From positions 1 to 37,947 of the IMG/VR virus record IMGVR_UViG_3300042534_000477: a DNA stretch of 37,947 nt; one strand, written 5' to 3'. The translations under genes were made by a program, and so were the position numbers. The DNA is from a virus. The notes under the pieces are model-generated. The model saw only the letters and a list, made by a program, of their open reading frames with translations, ran no database searches and had not been told where the DNA came from. Positions 14,447 to 22,642 of the stretch are shown here, in pieces; within the stretch, counting starts at the first letter, position 1; each line of letters begins with the position of its first letter.

Positions 14447-16060
14447 TCAGCTCGCGTCGTAGCCGACGACCACGTTGACGGTCGAGTCGGCGGCGAGCGC
14501 CGAGGCGTGGTCGGGGCTCTCGAAAGCGTAGCGGCCGGAAGCCACCAACACGCCGGTGTTGTTCATGATGTTGACGTCGCTCTCGACGCGCAAGCCCTGG
14601 CGGGTGCCGAGGACGTAGCGATCGAGGTCAGCCATAACGATCGACTGCTTGACGTTGTTGCCGGCGGTCGCCGAGTGGAGGCCCGACGTGGTGAACGCGC
14701 CGGTCTCGCTGCCGGTGCGGCCGAGGGGCCAGGACCGGATCACGGGCTTGCCGCCGAGGCTCAGCACCTGCCCGGTGAGGACGGTGGCGGCCGGGCCGAA
14801 CTTCTCCAAGGTCACGATCTCGCTGATGGTCGAGAAGCGGTTCAAGATGTTCTCGAACGAGGCGAAGATCGCGACCCGGTTGGGGTTCTGGCCGACACCG
14901 CCGCTCATCTTCGCGTGCATCCCCTGGATCTTGGCGAAGGTGTAGGCCGAGGCAAGGTCCGACTTGGCGGTCGCGCCGATGTCGAAGGCGCGCGCCCGGA
15001 GCCCAAGGAAGGCCCGACGGTGATCCAACGCACTACCAACCATCGTCCCGCCGGAGGGGGTCGCGACGGGGAAGACACCCTCGGGGGCCCAGGCGGACAG
15101 GCTGTCCTGATGGGTCGCGGCGGTGTCACCGTTGATGATCGCGTCGAAGAGCGCCAGCGCCATCGCCTCGGCCATCTGGGTCCGAAGCTCGGGCATGAAT
15201 GCGATGATCGCGTCAGCCTCGGCGTTCCGGTCGTACTGCACGGCGCAAGCCATGTTCTTGACCGTGTAGGACAGCACATCGGTGCCCAACGCGGACAGGA
15301 TGAAGTCGGCCGCGGCGGTCGAGGTGGCGTTGCCCTGGAGGTAGGGCCGGGGGCGCGCGGTGCCAAGCGGGCTCTTCATGTTGCGGTCGTTGATGACCTT
15401 CTGCACGAAGAGACCAACCGGGCTGTCCATGATCGCGGCGCTGGCGACACGGAGCATCTCGGGGGCGAGGACTTCGCCGGGGATGAGGTCGGAGCCGCCG
15501 CCGCCCGACACGCCGAAGACGCGCTTGACGACGCTGTCACGGTCGCTGGCGAGGCCCATGCGGACCACGCGATCGGCGATCTTGGCGACGATCGGGCCGT
15601 TGTGCTCGGCGAAGGCGCGCCGAAGCTCGCCGCCGCTCATGTTGGCTGCGTTCTTGCCCTTGCAGGCGAGGCTGATCAGGCCGGCTTCCCAGAGCGTCTT
15701 CAACTCGGCGTGGCCCTCGCCGTAGGTGCGGGACGAGGTCAGCAGACCATCGGCGATCTCGGTGTGGGTCTGGTTGCCGACGTTGTAGGAACGCGACACG
15801 GGGAACAGGGCGAGGTCGTCGCCCTTGCCGTACTCGCTGGCGAGCGATGCGGCGGGGCCGTCCATCTTGACGGTGTGGGCGGCCTGGGCGGTCTTGAGGC
15901 TCGCGATCTGAGCGTCGAGCGCCTGGATCTCGGCGGCGCGCTCCTTGATCTCGGTTTGGGCGACCGAAAGGTCAGCCTTGAAGGCGGAAGCGGCGCGGGT
16001 GATACCCTCGCCGACGAGCTGGGCAACTTTGGCCTCCAGCGTGGGGACGTCTACGGCCAT
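14447..16060 (-). CDS. Major capsid protein, HK97 fold (537 aa)
   Basis: The N-terminal 65 residues form a charged heptad helix (ITRAASAFKADLSVAQTEIK, then RAAEIQALDAQIASLKTAQA), like the scaffold/delta domain of HK97-type capsids. The mature part follows a Gly-rich hinge (GVSGGGGSDLIPGEVL) and contains the usual N-arm (PVGLFVQKVINDRNMKSPLG), spine helix (RTQMAEAMALALFDAIINGD) and E-loop/P-domain elements, ending SGRYAFESPDHASALAADST. The adjacent prohead protease would remove the N-terminal domain. The strongest ribosome site in the operon (AAAGGAGG, 6 bases before ATG) fits the most abundant virion protein. Length is at the long end for the family because of the N-terminal domain. Confidence 0.9.
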   Translation of the reverse strand: MAVDVPTLEAKVAQLVGEGITRAASAFKADLSVAQTEIKERAAEIQALDAQIASLKTAQAAHTVKMDGPAASLASEYGKGDDLALFPVSRSYNVGNQTHTEIADGLLTSSRTYGEGHAELKTLWEAGLISLACKGKNAANMSGGELRRAFAEHNGPIVAKIADRVVRMGLASDRDSVVKRVFGVSGGGGSDLIPGEVLAPEMLRVASAAIMDSPVGLFVQKVINDRNMKSPLGTARPRPYLQGNATSTAAADFILSALGTDVLSYTVKNMACAVQYDRNAEADAIIAFMPELRTQMAEAMALALFDAIINGDTAATHQDSLSAWAPEGVFPVATPSGGTMVGSALDHRRAFLGLRARAFDIGATAKSDLASAYTFAKIQGMHAKMSGGVGQNPNRVAIFASFENILNRFSTISEIVTLEKFGPAATVLTGQVLSLGGKPVIRSWPLGRTGSETGAFTTSGLHSATAGNNVKQSIVMADLDRYVLGTRQGLRVESDVNIMNNTGVLVASGRYAFESPDHASALAADSTVNVVVGYDAS

Positions 16061-16119
16061 CTTGGCCTCCTTTGGGGGATGACCGGGAACCCGCCCGGCG
16101 CGGAGGGAGTCAGGTAGGG

Positions 16120-16887
16120 TCAGGAAACAAAGACGGGGAACAGATCGGCGAACGCTTGGGTCATCTTTTCGAGGTCGAAGGTGTCGGCCTCGGCAACCGG
16201 GGCCGGCGCGGGCTCAGGCTCGACCACCGGGGGGGCCTCAGGGGCGACCGGGGGCGGCTCGGCGGCGCGCTGCGACGTGGCGCTCGGGTGCATCGGCACG
16301 TTGACGATCGAGCACTCAAGGAGCTTCGGCCGCCCGTAGACGTAGCCGCGCTGGGCATAGTAGGCATGGGTCGTCGGAAACTTGCTGCGTTCGGTCACGG
16401 TGGTCGGCACGAAGCCCACCGAAGCGGCGCGGAGGGCGCCCGCCTTGAGTAGCCCAGCGACGATGATCGCGCGCTCATGCCCCGGAACAGGGGTCGGCAC
16501 GAAGTCGCCCATCAGCATCCCACGTTCGACCCGAACGTTCATCCACTTGCCCACCGGAAACTCCCAGGTGTTGTGGTTGTAGGGGGCGATCGGGTTGGCC
16601 TGGAACGCTTCGAGATCCCAATCCTGCTCGACGATGTCCTCGGCCCGGTCGGGCGCGGCGGCCGACATCACGAAGGGGTAACGCTCGGGGTTGTCGTCGC
16701 TGGGCTTGTCTTCGTCCTCGCCCTCGCCGGGGCTCATCGCATCGGGCAGCGCCCGCAGCATGACCGACCGATAGAGCGCCGCCGGGGGTGCCTCGCCGGG
16801 TAGGGTCTGGCCGCCCTCGACGCGCTCGGCATAGCGGCGGGTGACCTGCTCGGGGGTCGCAACGCAAGCGGCGAACGTCGTGGTCAT
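16120..16887 (-). CDS. Prohead maturation protease (255 aa)
   Basis: HK97-type (U35) serine protease that cleaves the capsid N-terminal domain during head maturation. FVMSAAAPDRAEDIV (72-86), the catalytic histidine in APYNHNTW (H105), the G-LLKAGALRAASVGFVP block (145-161) and the catalytic serine in LLECSIVNVPMHPSA (S193) are all present in order. The C-terminal 50 residues are Pro/Glu-rich and end in a short helix, probably a scaffold-like tail. The start at 16887 (MTTTFAACV) follows the previous stop by 4 bases; a longer frame runs into the upstream gene. Confidence 0.88.
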   Translation of the reverse strand: MTTTFAACVATPEQVTRRYAERVEGGQTLPGEAPPAALYRSVMLRALPDAMSPGEGEDEDKPSDDNPERYPFVMSAAAPDRAEDIVEQDWDLEAFQANPIAPYNHNTWEFPVGKWMNVRVERGMLMGDFVPTPVPGHERAIIVAGLLKAGALRAASVGFVPTTVTERSKFPTTHAYYAQRGYVYGRPKLLECSIVNVPMHPSATSQRAAEPPPVAPEAPPVVEPEPAPAPVAEADTFDLEKMTQAFADLFPVFVS

Positions 16888-16891
16888 CGGG

Positions 16892-18106
16892 CTAGTCCTC
16901 GTCTTCGTCGTCGAGTAGGATGGGCTTGGTGCGGCATCGGCAGTTGATGTCCTGTCGGGCGATCCCAAACTTGCCGGGGAACGGCGCGCTTGCACCAGCG
17001 TCTTCGCCCGACTCTATCACGAACATACCACCGGGCGCAACACGGGTGCCGTGCAACCGACGGTGCGAACGCTCGGGGAAGGTCGGGATCGGCGCCTTGA
17101 CCCACTCGACCATGAGCGGCACGCCCATGTCGGCGGCTTGGTTGTATGCCAGCGCGCTGCCGGCGTTGAGGGCGTGGGCGCTCTCCGTTCGGGCGATGGT
17201 TAGGGCGCGCGCCGGGCTGAACGCTTGCGACTCATACAGGTCGTTCTGGATCTCGCCGATCGACTTGCCTTCGGTGAGCCCTTCCCGGATGGTCGCCTCA
17301 ACCTCGCGCTTGGTGGTCTCGTTGACGTAGGTGACCTGCTCGGCGAGCAGGCCGGGCGCCGGGCTGATCGTCGGCTCCCAAGCGATCGGGCCGAGGACGG
17401 CTTTGAAGATGCCCCAACCGACCTTGACCACGCTTTCGACGGCGGTGCGGATCAGGCCGCCGATTAGGCTCGCCTCGGCGGCAACGCTGAACAGGGCGGC
17501 GATGTCGTCGATGCCGAAGACCTTGTGGACGGTGCCAGGGAGGGCCATCAGTCGGGATTGACCGTCAAGGGCCTCGGCCGTCGCCACGAACCGCGCCACG
17601 ATCCGGTCTCGCTGATCGGTGAGGGCGCCGGCCCAGGCGCGCGCCATGATGCGGTCGCCCTCTTTCAGCGCCTTCGCCCATGCGGCTGCGTCCTGGCGGT
17701 CGCTGCGCTTGGCTGCGCGGGTGACGATGCCGGGGGTGGCCCTGTGAGCGCGCTGGCGACGCTTGGGCTTGCGTGCGGCCATGATGCGGTCTCGGCGCAC
17801 GCGGGCCCACGTCCTGCCGCTGTCGCCGCCCCAGAGCAGCCACGCGATCCACCCGGCGGACGGCGCCGAGGCGTCGCCCCAACCGGGCGCCGACGAGTCG
17901 ACGGCGTGCCGGGCGAAGTAGGAGTACATCTTGAGGATCGTTCGGTCGCTCAAGTTGGCACGGTTTGCGATGTCGCGGGCGCGAGCGACGCCAACGGCGG
18001 TCCCGCCGCGGCCAAACTCGCGCCGAAGCTCAAGCCCGCGCGCCGCGTTCGCGGCCATCGCTCGGGTCGGCTTGCGGTCGAGGCCGCTGATGTCGCGCTC
18101 GATCAC
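16892..18106 (-). CDS. Minor head protein, Mu F-like, with extra N-terminal domain (404 aa)
   Basis: The C-terminal half is a phage head morphogenesis domain (Mu gpF/SPP1 gp7 type). It contains ARTESAHALNAGSALAYN, the block RSHRRLHGTRVAPGGMF and IARQDINCRCR with its paired cysteines. The N-terminal 110 residues are a distinct module: RGLELRREFGRGGTAVGVAR, ARDIANRANLSDRTILKMYS, YFARHAVD and WIAWLLWGGDSGRTWARVRR. I recall the same conserved block in other phage proteins but not an assigned function. A basic linker (RKPKRRQRAH) joins the two. The gene is coupled to the portal (ATGA) and precedes the protease, the usual place for a minor capsid protein. Confidence 0.78.
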   Translation of the reverse strand: MIERDISGLDRKPTRAMAANAARGLELRREFGRGGTAVGVARARDIANRANLSDRTILKMYSYFARHAVDSSAPGWGDASAPSAGWIAWLLWGGDSGRTWARVRRDRIMAARKPKRRQRAHRATPGIVTRAAKRSDRQDAAAWAKALKEGDRIMARAWAGALTDQRDRIVARFVATAEALDGQSRLMALPGTVHKVFGIDDIAALFSVAAEASLIGGLIRTAVESVVKVGWGIFKAVLGPIAWEPTISPAPGLLAEQVTYVNETTKREVEATIREGLTEGKSIGEIQNDLYESQAFSPARALTIARTESAHALNAGSALAYNQAADMGVPLMVEWVKAPIPTFPERSHRRLHGTRVAPGGMFVIESGEDAGASAPFPGKFGIARQDINCRCRTKPILLDDEDED

Positions 18107-19536
18107 GCCATCCCCGAAAGCTCATCGGCGACGCTGGCCAGCTCGGCGAGGGCGGCGGCCTTGTCTTCGGCGCTCGCCTTCGAATCGCGCAGAACGTCGA
18201 GGGCCACGTTGATGTCGTCGCCAAGCTCGGCCATTGGGTTTGGGCCGTCTTCGGTGGGGTCGTCGGTCGCGTCTTCGTTGGCGCCGTCGTTGGTCGGGGC
18301 TGCGCCGGGTTGGGGCGACGGGGCCGACTCGAACGCATCGGGCGCGACCTCCCAGCCCTCATAGGCGTAGGCAGCCGCGGCGCTCATGCCGTTGGCGATG
18401 TGTTTGCCAATGCGGTCAAGGACGGCGGTCTGCGCGACTTGCAGCGCGGGCACGCCGTCGAAGGCGTGCTCGACGGTCAAGGTAGGGTCGCCGTCGATGC
18501 GGCGGACCAAGGCGGTCAGGGCTTCGTCGAAGGGCGCCACGGTGCCCTGTAGCTGCGTCCAATAGGCCGTCATCTGCGCGTCGGACGTGGCCCAAGTGTT
18601 GGCCCCATCGACGCCCAGGCGAACCGGGGGCACACCGAGAACCGCCATCACGGTCCCCCGAATCCATGCGCGCTGTTGGGGGCCCTCCATCTCGCGCGGG
18701 GCCCAACCCAAGATGTCAAGCTCCGACTCGCCTTCGCCAGTGACAGCGACGCCGCCGTCCGCCTTCGTAAACAGGCTGGTGATCGTGTCCTTGACGATCG
18801 CGACCTGCGTTGGACTCCAACGGCCCGACTTCGGCCGGTAGATCGCCGAGGGGCGGCCGGCACTGGCGGCGCGGGCGGCGGCTTTGGCGAGGGCTTCGTC
18901 GGCGGTCAGGTCGCTGTGTAGGACCTGGGTTGCGCCGATGCCGGTGAGGATGTCCGGGCTGTCGAGGTAGCCCAGCGATAGGGTGGCGATGACCTGCTCG
19001 GGGCTGTACTGGATCAGCCGGTCAAGGCCGATCTCATACCCGATCGGGGTGCCGTCGGCGCCGGGGACGGGCTTCACTCGGTTCGGGTGCTGCCACCGAA
19101 CGCCGATGGGTTGGCCCTTCCGCAGAGACGAGATCAGCAGGACCGACGTGGAGCGCCCGACCAACACCTGATCGCGGATCATCAGCTTGCGCCACGTTCG
19201 CGCGCCGAGGCCCGTGTTGGCCAGCATCGTGTGAAGCCAATGCCCTTCGACGACTTCCTCGCCGCGCATCACGCGGATCGGCAGGCCGGCGAGGTCGCTG
19301 GTGATCGCCTCGATGCAAGCGTAGACGACCGGGTGCGCGATCGCGGACAGCGACACCTCGGGCGAGTAGCGCGAGGGCACCGCGGCCGACGCCGCATAGT
19401 CGCCACCGGCGACGACTTCGGGGGTCGTCTCCACGGTGCCGACCAAGCCAAGAGCCCGGCCCACAGCGGCCCAGGCGCGACCCAGCGCAGACGGAGAGGC
19501 GACGGTGAGGGCGGTGGAGTCGTTGGGGGGGCTCAT
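18103..19536 (-). CDS. Portal protein (477 aa)
   Basis: HK97-family portal, the dodecameric ring at the head vertex. Recognisable parts are AIAHPVVYACIEAITSDLAG, GLPIRVMRGEEVVEGHWLHT, RDQVLVGRSTSVLL, a stem region with YSPEQVIATLSLGYLD, a clip/wing part and AVLGVPPVRLGVDGANTWAT near residue 325. The C-terminal 90 residues are acidic and Ala/Pro-rich. The start MSPPNDST at 19536 is chosen because a promoter-like element lies immediately upstream and no good ribosome site supports the in-frame codon at 19572. It overlaps the minor head gene by 4 bases. Confidence 0.9.
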   Translation of the reverse strand: MSPPNDSTALTVASPSALGRAWAAVGRALGLVGTVETTPEVVAGGDYAASAAVPSRYSPEVSLSAIAHPVVYACIEAITSDLAGLPIRVMRGEEVVEGHWLHTMLANTGLGARTWRKLMIRDQVLVGRSTSVLLISSLRKGQPIGVRWQHPNRVKPVPGADGTPIGYEIGLDRLIQYSPEQVIATLSLGYLDSPDILTGIGATQVLHSDLTADEALAKAAARAASAGRPSAIYRPKSGRWSPTQVAIVKDTITSLFTKADGGVAVTGEGESELDILGWAPREMEGPQQRAWIRGTVMAVLGVPPVRLGVDGANTWATSDAQMTAYWTQLQGTVAPFDEALTALVRRIDGDPTLTVEHAFDGVPALQVAQTAVLDRIGKHIANGMSAAAAYAYEGWEVAPDAFESAPSPQPGAAPTNDGANEDATDDPTEDGPNPMAELGDDINVALDVLRDSKASAEDKAAALAELASVADELSGMA

Positions 19537-19543
19537 GCGGCCA

Positions 19544-19572
19544 ATGCTACCACGAACGCGCCAACGCCGCAA
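19544..19572 (-). promoter_or_regulatory. Possible promoter before the portal gene (TTGCGG-N17-TAGCAT)
   Basis: On the minus strand TTGCGG (19572-19567) is followed after exactly 17 bases by TAGCAT (19549-19544). The expected transcription start falls at about the portal ATG (19536), which has no clear Shine-Dalgarno site, so a leaderless mRNA is possible. It differs from the main phage promoter at the sixth -35 base and lacks the upstream CTA. Confidence 0.35.
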
Positions 19573-19581
19573 CGTGGGGCC

Positions 19582-21312
19582 CTACTCGGCTTCGTCGGGC
19601 TCGCTGGCCTCGCGCGGGAGGGGCAGGTAGCCACAGAGGTAGCGCAGCGCGTCGTGGGCGTGGTCGTCGCCTTTGGTCTTGAGTTCCAACTTTCGGCCCT
19701 CCAGCCACGTCAGGCGCCGGATCTCTCGGATCAGGTTGGTGCAGCAGTCGTGAATGACCAGGGCCGGCGTCGATAGGGTCGGATGCAAGGCGAACCGCGA
19801 GAACAGCGCGTTGAACGTCTTTTTGACGTCCTTCTTGGCTGGGGAACAGGCGATGTCGTACTCACCGGCCAACGTGTTCCGGGCGCCGAGGTCTTCGGGG
19901 TCGGCGATGATGACGGCGGGCATGTCGGTCGAGAAGCCCGAGCCCCCGCAGACGTGACAGCCGGTGCCGTGGGTCGCGCGGCGCACGATCCATGCGTGCC
20001 AAGCGTCGGAGCCGATGGGCTGCGACGTGTAGCAGGTCGAGCAGGCGTTGATCCGGCTGATCGCCTCGGCGTGTTCCCTGATGGTCATGCCCGCTTCGTA
20101 CCGCTCTCGGTAGATGTGGACGACGTCGTTGGCTTCATCGTGGGCGGCCCAAAGCATCGCGAACGGGGCGCGGGTGCCGAAGTCGATCGACCCGTAGCGG
20201 GTCCAATGGGCCGGCGGGTCGAAGGCGGGCAGGACGTAGGGGGCCGACGCGCTGAACGTCGGGTGAACGGCGCCCTCCAGAGCCACGATCTCGCCGCGCA
20301 GGCGGGCCCGGCGAACGGCCTCAGGTTGGTTCGCCCACTTGCCCTCGATGACGATTGGGCTGACGTGGGGGTTGTCGATCGCGTGGAGGAAGCCGACGTA
20401 GAGCCGCGGCGGGCAGGGCTCGCCTTTGTCAAGGTGCCGAAGCTGCGCCTGTAGGAACGCAGTCCAGCCCGACAGCGGGGTCATCGACACGAAGACCATC
20501 CCGTCTTGGTCGGTCGTTCGGGTCATGATGCTTTGGTAGCCGGTTGGGCTCTGAATCTCCTCATCGACCCATGCATACCGGATGTTTGCGCCCTCAAACG
20601 GGTTCTTGGCGTTCCCCTCTGATCCCGCCATGCTGGCGGCCTTGAGCACGATCTTGCCGCCGCCGGGCAGGCGCACTTCGGCCTCTGCCTCGCCGTCCCA
20701 GTTCCGGCGCTTCGACCCTTCGGGCAGGTATGCGTCGAGCTTCGGCCGCTGGATCTGGCGGCTCATGCTGAACGTCTGGCTGACCGCCCACACAAGGCCG
20801 GGCCCTCGGTGCATCCGGCCGAGGCTTAGGCCGTTGAGCTTCGCCCATGCGATCGTGTCGGGGTGGTCTGCCCCTTGCACCCATGCGACCGTGAGCTGCG
20901 CGCCAAGCTCGGTCTTGCCCGTCCGGTTGCCGCCGAGGGCGAAGACCTGCTCATAGTCTCCGTCGAGGATGGCTTGGGCCAACGCGATCTGCGACGTGCG
21001 CTGCTCGACGACGCCGCAGCCGGGGCAGCGGTGGCCCATGCCGCTGCCGGGGATCGCGACCATCGGCAGGCCCCGGCGCGACTTCGGGGGCGCCGGTGCG
21101 CGAGGGTCGGGGTGCGGGCAGGTGCGGCACTCGGGCGCCCATAGGCGGGCGTAGGCCAGCGGTCGGGTCTCGCGCTCGGCGACATAGACCTCGGCTTCGG
21201 CTTCGGCGTCCTCCAACAGCGCGAGCAGGCGCGAGGGCACCCGTAGCCCTCGGCTGGTGTACGTCGCGATCTTGGCGTGCAAGTCGTCGAGCAGGGCAGC
21301 AAGGTCCGACAT
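19582..21312 (-). CDS. Terminase large subunit with two Cys clusters (576 aa)
   Basis: DNA-packaging motor. The ATPase part has Walker A GGNRTGKT (127-134), Walker B IRYAWVDEE with D250/E251, and the coupling segment MVFVSMTPL. The nuclease part has SIDFGT (D377) and DDHAHDAL (D554 region). Two features are unusual: four cysteines ahead of the ATPase (C62/C65 and C96/C99) and four inside the nuclease domain (C424/C427 and C452/C455), each set able to bind zinc. The packaging strategy cannot be told from the sequence alone. The ATG overlaps the small-subunit stop (TAATG). Confidence 0.9.
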   Translation of the reverse strand: MSDLAALLDDLHAKIATYTSRGLRVPSRLLALLEDAEAEAEVYVAERETRPLAYARLWAPECRTCPHPDPRAPAPPKSRRGLPMVAIPGSGMGHRCPGCGVVEQRTSQIALAQAILDGDYEQVFALGGNRTGKTELGAQLTVAWVQGADHPDTIAWAKLNGLSLGRMHRGPGLVWAVSQTFSMSRQIQRPKLDAYLPEGSKRRNWDGEAEAEVRLPGGGKIVLKAASMAGSEGNAKNPFEGANIRYAWVDEEIQSPTGYQSIMTRTTDQDGMVFVSMTPLSGWTAFLQAQLRHLDKGEPCPPRLYVGFLHAIDNPHVSPIVIEGKWANQPEAVRRARLRGEIVALEGAVHPTFSASAPYVLPAFDPPAHWTRYGSIDFGTRAPFAMLWAAHDEANDVVHIYRERYEAGMTIREHAEAISRINACSTCYTSQPIGSDAWHAWIVRRATHGTGCHVCGGSGFSTDMPAVIIADPEDLGARNTLAGEYDIACSPAKKDVKKTFNALFSRFALHPTLSTPALVIHDCCTNLIREIRRLTWLEGRKLELKTKGDDHAHDALRYLCGYLPLPREASEPDEAE

Positions 21313-21788
21313 TACTCGTCCTCGGCGTCTTCGTCCTCGCCTTCATCGTCGTCGGTCGCGTCCGGGATCGTGGACAGCGCGGAGCCCAGGCGCGCGGCAA
21401 GGCGCGCGATCCGCACCTCGGGGTCTTGGGTCTGGCCGTCGCTGACGACTTCAAGGATCTGCGTCTTGCCTACGCCGATCCTGTCGAGGATGGAGTTGGC
21501 GGCGGCTACGCGGGCGCCCGGCTGGGCTTCCTTGTCTCCGGCGACCTCGGCGAGCGCCTTGACTGCGATGTTTCTGACTCCGCGCAGTTTGCCCCGGACT
21601 TCCTTGCTGATCTCGGCGCTGCGCCGGTCAACCTCAGCCTTGACGCGCGGATCGACCATAGCGCGATCGACGCCGCGCTCCGAGAGGCCCGAGAAGACCG
21701 CGGCCTGTTTGCGGGTCATGCCGTTGGCGATGGCTTCGCAGAGCAGAAGGCGGCGCTTGGTCAGGGTGGTGTCATGGGCGACCGTCAT
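21312..21788 (-). CDS. Terminase small subunit (158 aa)
   Basis: Directly precedes the large subunit with a one-base overlap. The N-terminal 50 residues form a helix-turn-helix (LTKRRLLLCEAIANGMTRKQ, then AAVFSGLSERGVDRAMVDPR), the DNA-recognition domain of small terminases. The central part is helical and basic (RSAEISKEVRGKLRGVRNIA), fitting the oligomerisation region, and the C-terminus is strongly acidic (ATDDDEGEDEDAEDE). Length is typical. It should recognise the packaging start and regulate the motor. The start overlaps the glycosyltransferase stop. Confidence 0.8.
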   Translation of the reverse strand: MTVAHDTTLTKRRLLLCEAIANGMTRKQAAVFSGLSERGVDRAMVDPRVKAEVDRRSAEISKEVRGKLRGVRNIAVKALAEVAGDKEAQPGARVAAANSILDRIGVGKTQILEVVSDGQTQDPEVRIARLAARLGSALSTIPDATDDDEGEDEDAEDE

Positions 21789-22642
21789 AGGGGCCTCGGC
21801 TTGCGGTGTTCGGGGGAGAGGATCATCGGCACGGTCTTAGGCCAGTCGATCTTGTGGTGGATGCGGTAGCTTGGTGACCGTGGGTCTCCTAACTCTCCGA
21901 TTGAAACCGAAGATGGTTGCACCATCACGGTGTAGAACGACTTCGCATAGGTGCCGCTATCGAGGTAAATGTCGGTAAGTCCGCCGCTTTGGGCTTGGGT
22001 GGCTTGTTGATTTAGTTGTGCAGCCATGACGGTTAGCATGATGCCGCCAGTAGCGCCGTGGCTGACGTAGGTGTTTACGTCGTCGTTTAGTATGCCCCGA
22101 AACAAGAACCGACGATCGGCCCTGCAGAAAAACGAGTTCATGGCCTTTCGTCTGGCTGTGTTGTCGGCCGATCCCCCAATATGGTCTCCGCCTTGAGAGA
22201 AGGCCACACAGAGGGCGCCAGACGTGTCAAGGAACGACAGAAACAGGTCGCAGATGCTATCGAACGTTCGCCTAACCCCTGCAACGCAGTAGTTTCCGGC
22301 TGAGTCGAACCGCAGATAGAACCCGCTGTAATCGTCGTCAAGCTCCAGAAAGTACGTCAGCCCGAGCCGCTCGGCGAGGTCATGGCAGAAGTTGCGCGCG
22401 TAGATGACCGAGCGCCGGTCGTTGAAGTTGTTCATCTCGTCGAAGGTCGGCGCGATGGCCGCCTTACTGAACGTGACCACCTGATCGCCATAGTTGGCGC
22501 GGTACTGGTCGCCCGCCTTGTCTTCGTCGTCGATGACGATGTAGATGCGGCCCGTGTAGCCGGCTTTGCGAAGGCTCGCATAGGTCTTGACGTTGTCGGG
22601 TCTGCCGTGGGTCAAGATGAAGCAGGCGAAGTCATCACGCAT
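21785..22642 (-). CDS. TAGT-like glycosyltransferase (285 aa)
   Basis: The N-terminus CFILTHGRPDNVKTYASLRK, then IYIVIDDEDKAGDQYRANYG, TFDEMNNFNDRR, YARNFCHDLAERLGLTYF and LELDDDYSGF, fits a GT-A fold enzyme of the kind found in phages and named TET-associated glycosyltransferases. DDED (38-41) and DDD (102-104) would bind metal and the nucleotide sugar. Family members are thought to glycosylate modified bases in phage DNA; no TET-type oxygenase is seen in this window, so the acceptor may differ. Base composition is visibly more AT-rich than in the neighbours, especially 21880-22340, suggesting later acquisition. The start at 22642 overlaps the ParB-like gene by 8 bases. Confidence 0.65.
   Translation of the reverse strand: MRDDFACFILTHGRPDNVKTYASLRKAGYTGRIYIVIDDEDKAGDQYRANYGDQVVTFSKAAIAPTFDEMNNFNDRRSVIYARNFCHDLAERLGLTYFLELDDDYSGFYLRFDSAGNYCVAGVRRTFDSICDLFLSFLDTSGALCVAFSQGGDHIGGSADNTARRKAMNSFFCRADRRFLFRGILNDDVNTYVSHGATGGIMLTVMAAQLNQQATQAQSGGLTDIYLDSGTYAKSFYTVMVQPSSVSIGELGDPRSPSYRIHHKIDWPKTVPMILSPEHRKPRPL

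Noticed and set aside
14507-16117. A 536-codon open frame antisense to the capsid gene, and many other long antisense frames
   Set aside because: High GC with codon-position bias keeps reverse frames open. The translation is low-complexity, has no ribosome site and overlaps a clear capsid gene.
17011-17040. TTGCGC-N18-TAGAGT on the minus strand inside the minor head gene
   Set aside because: Spacer is 18, not 17, the CTA prefix is missing, and it is inside a coding region about 125 bases from the next start.
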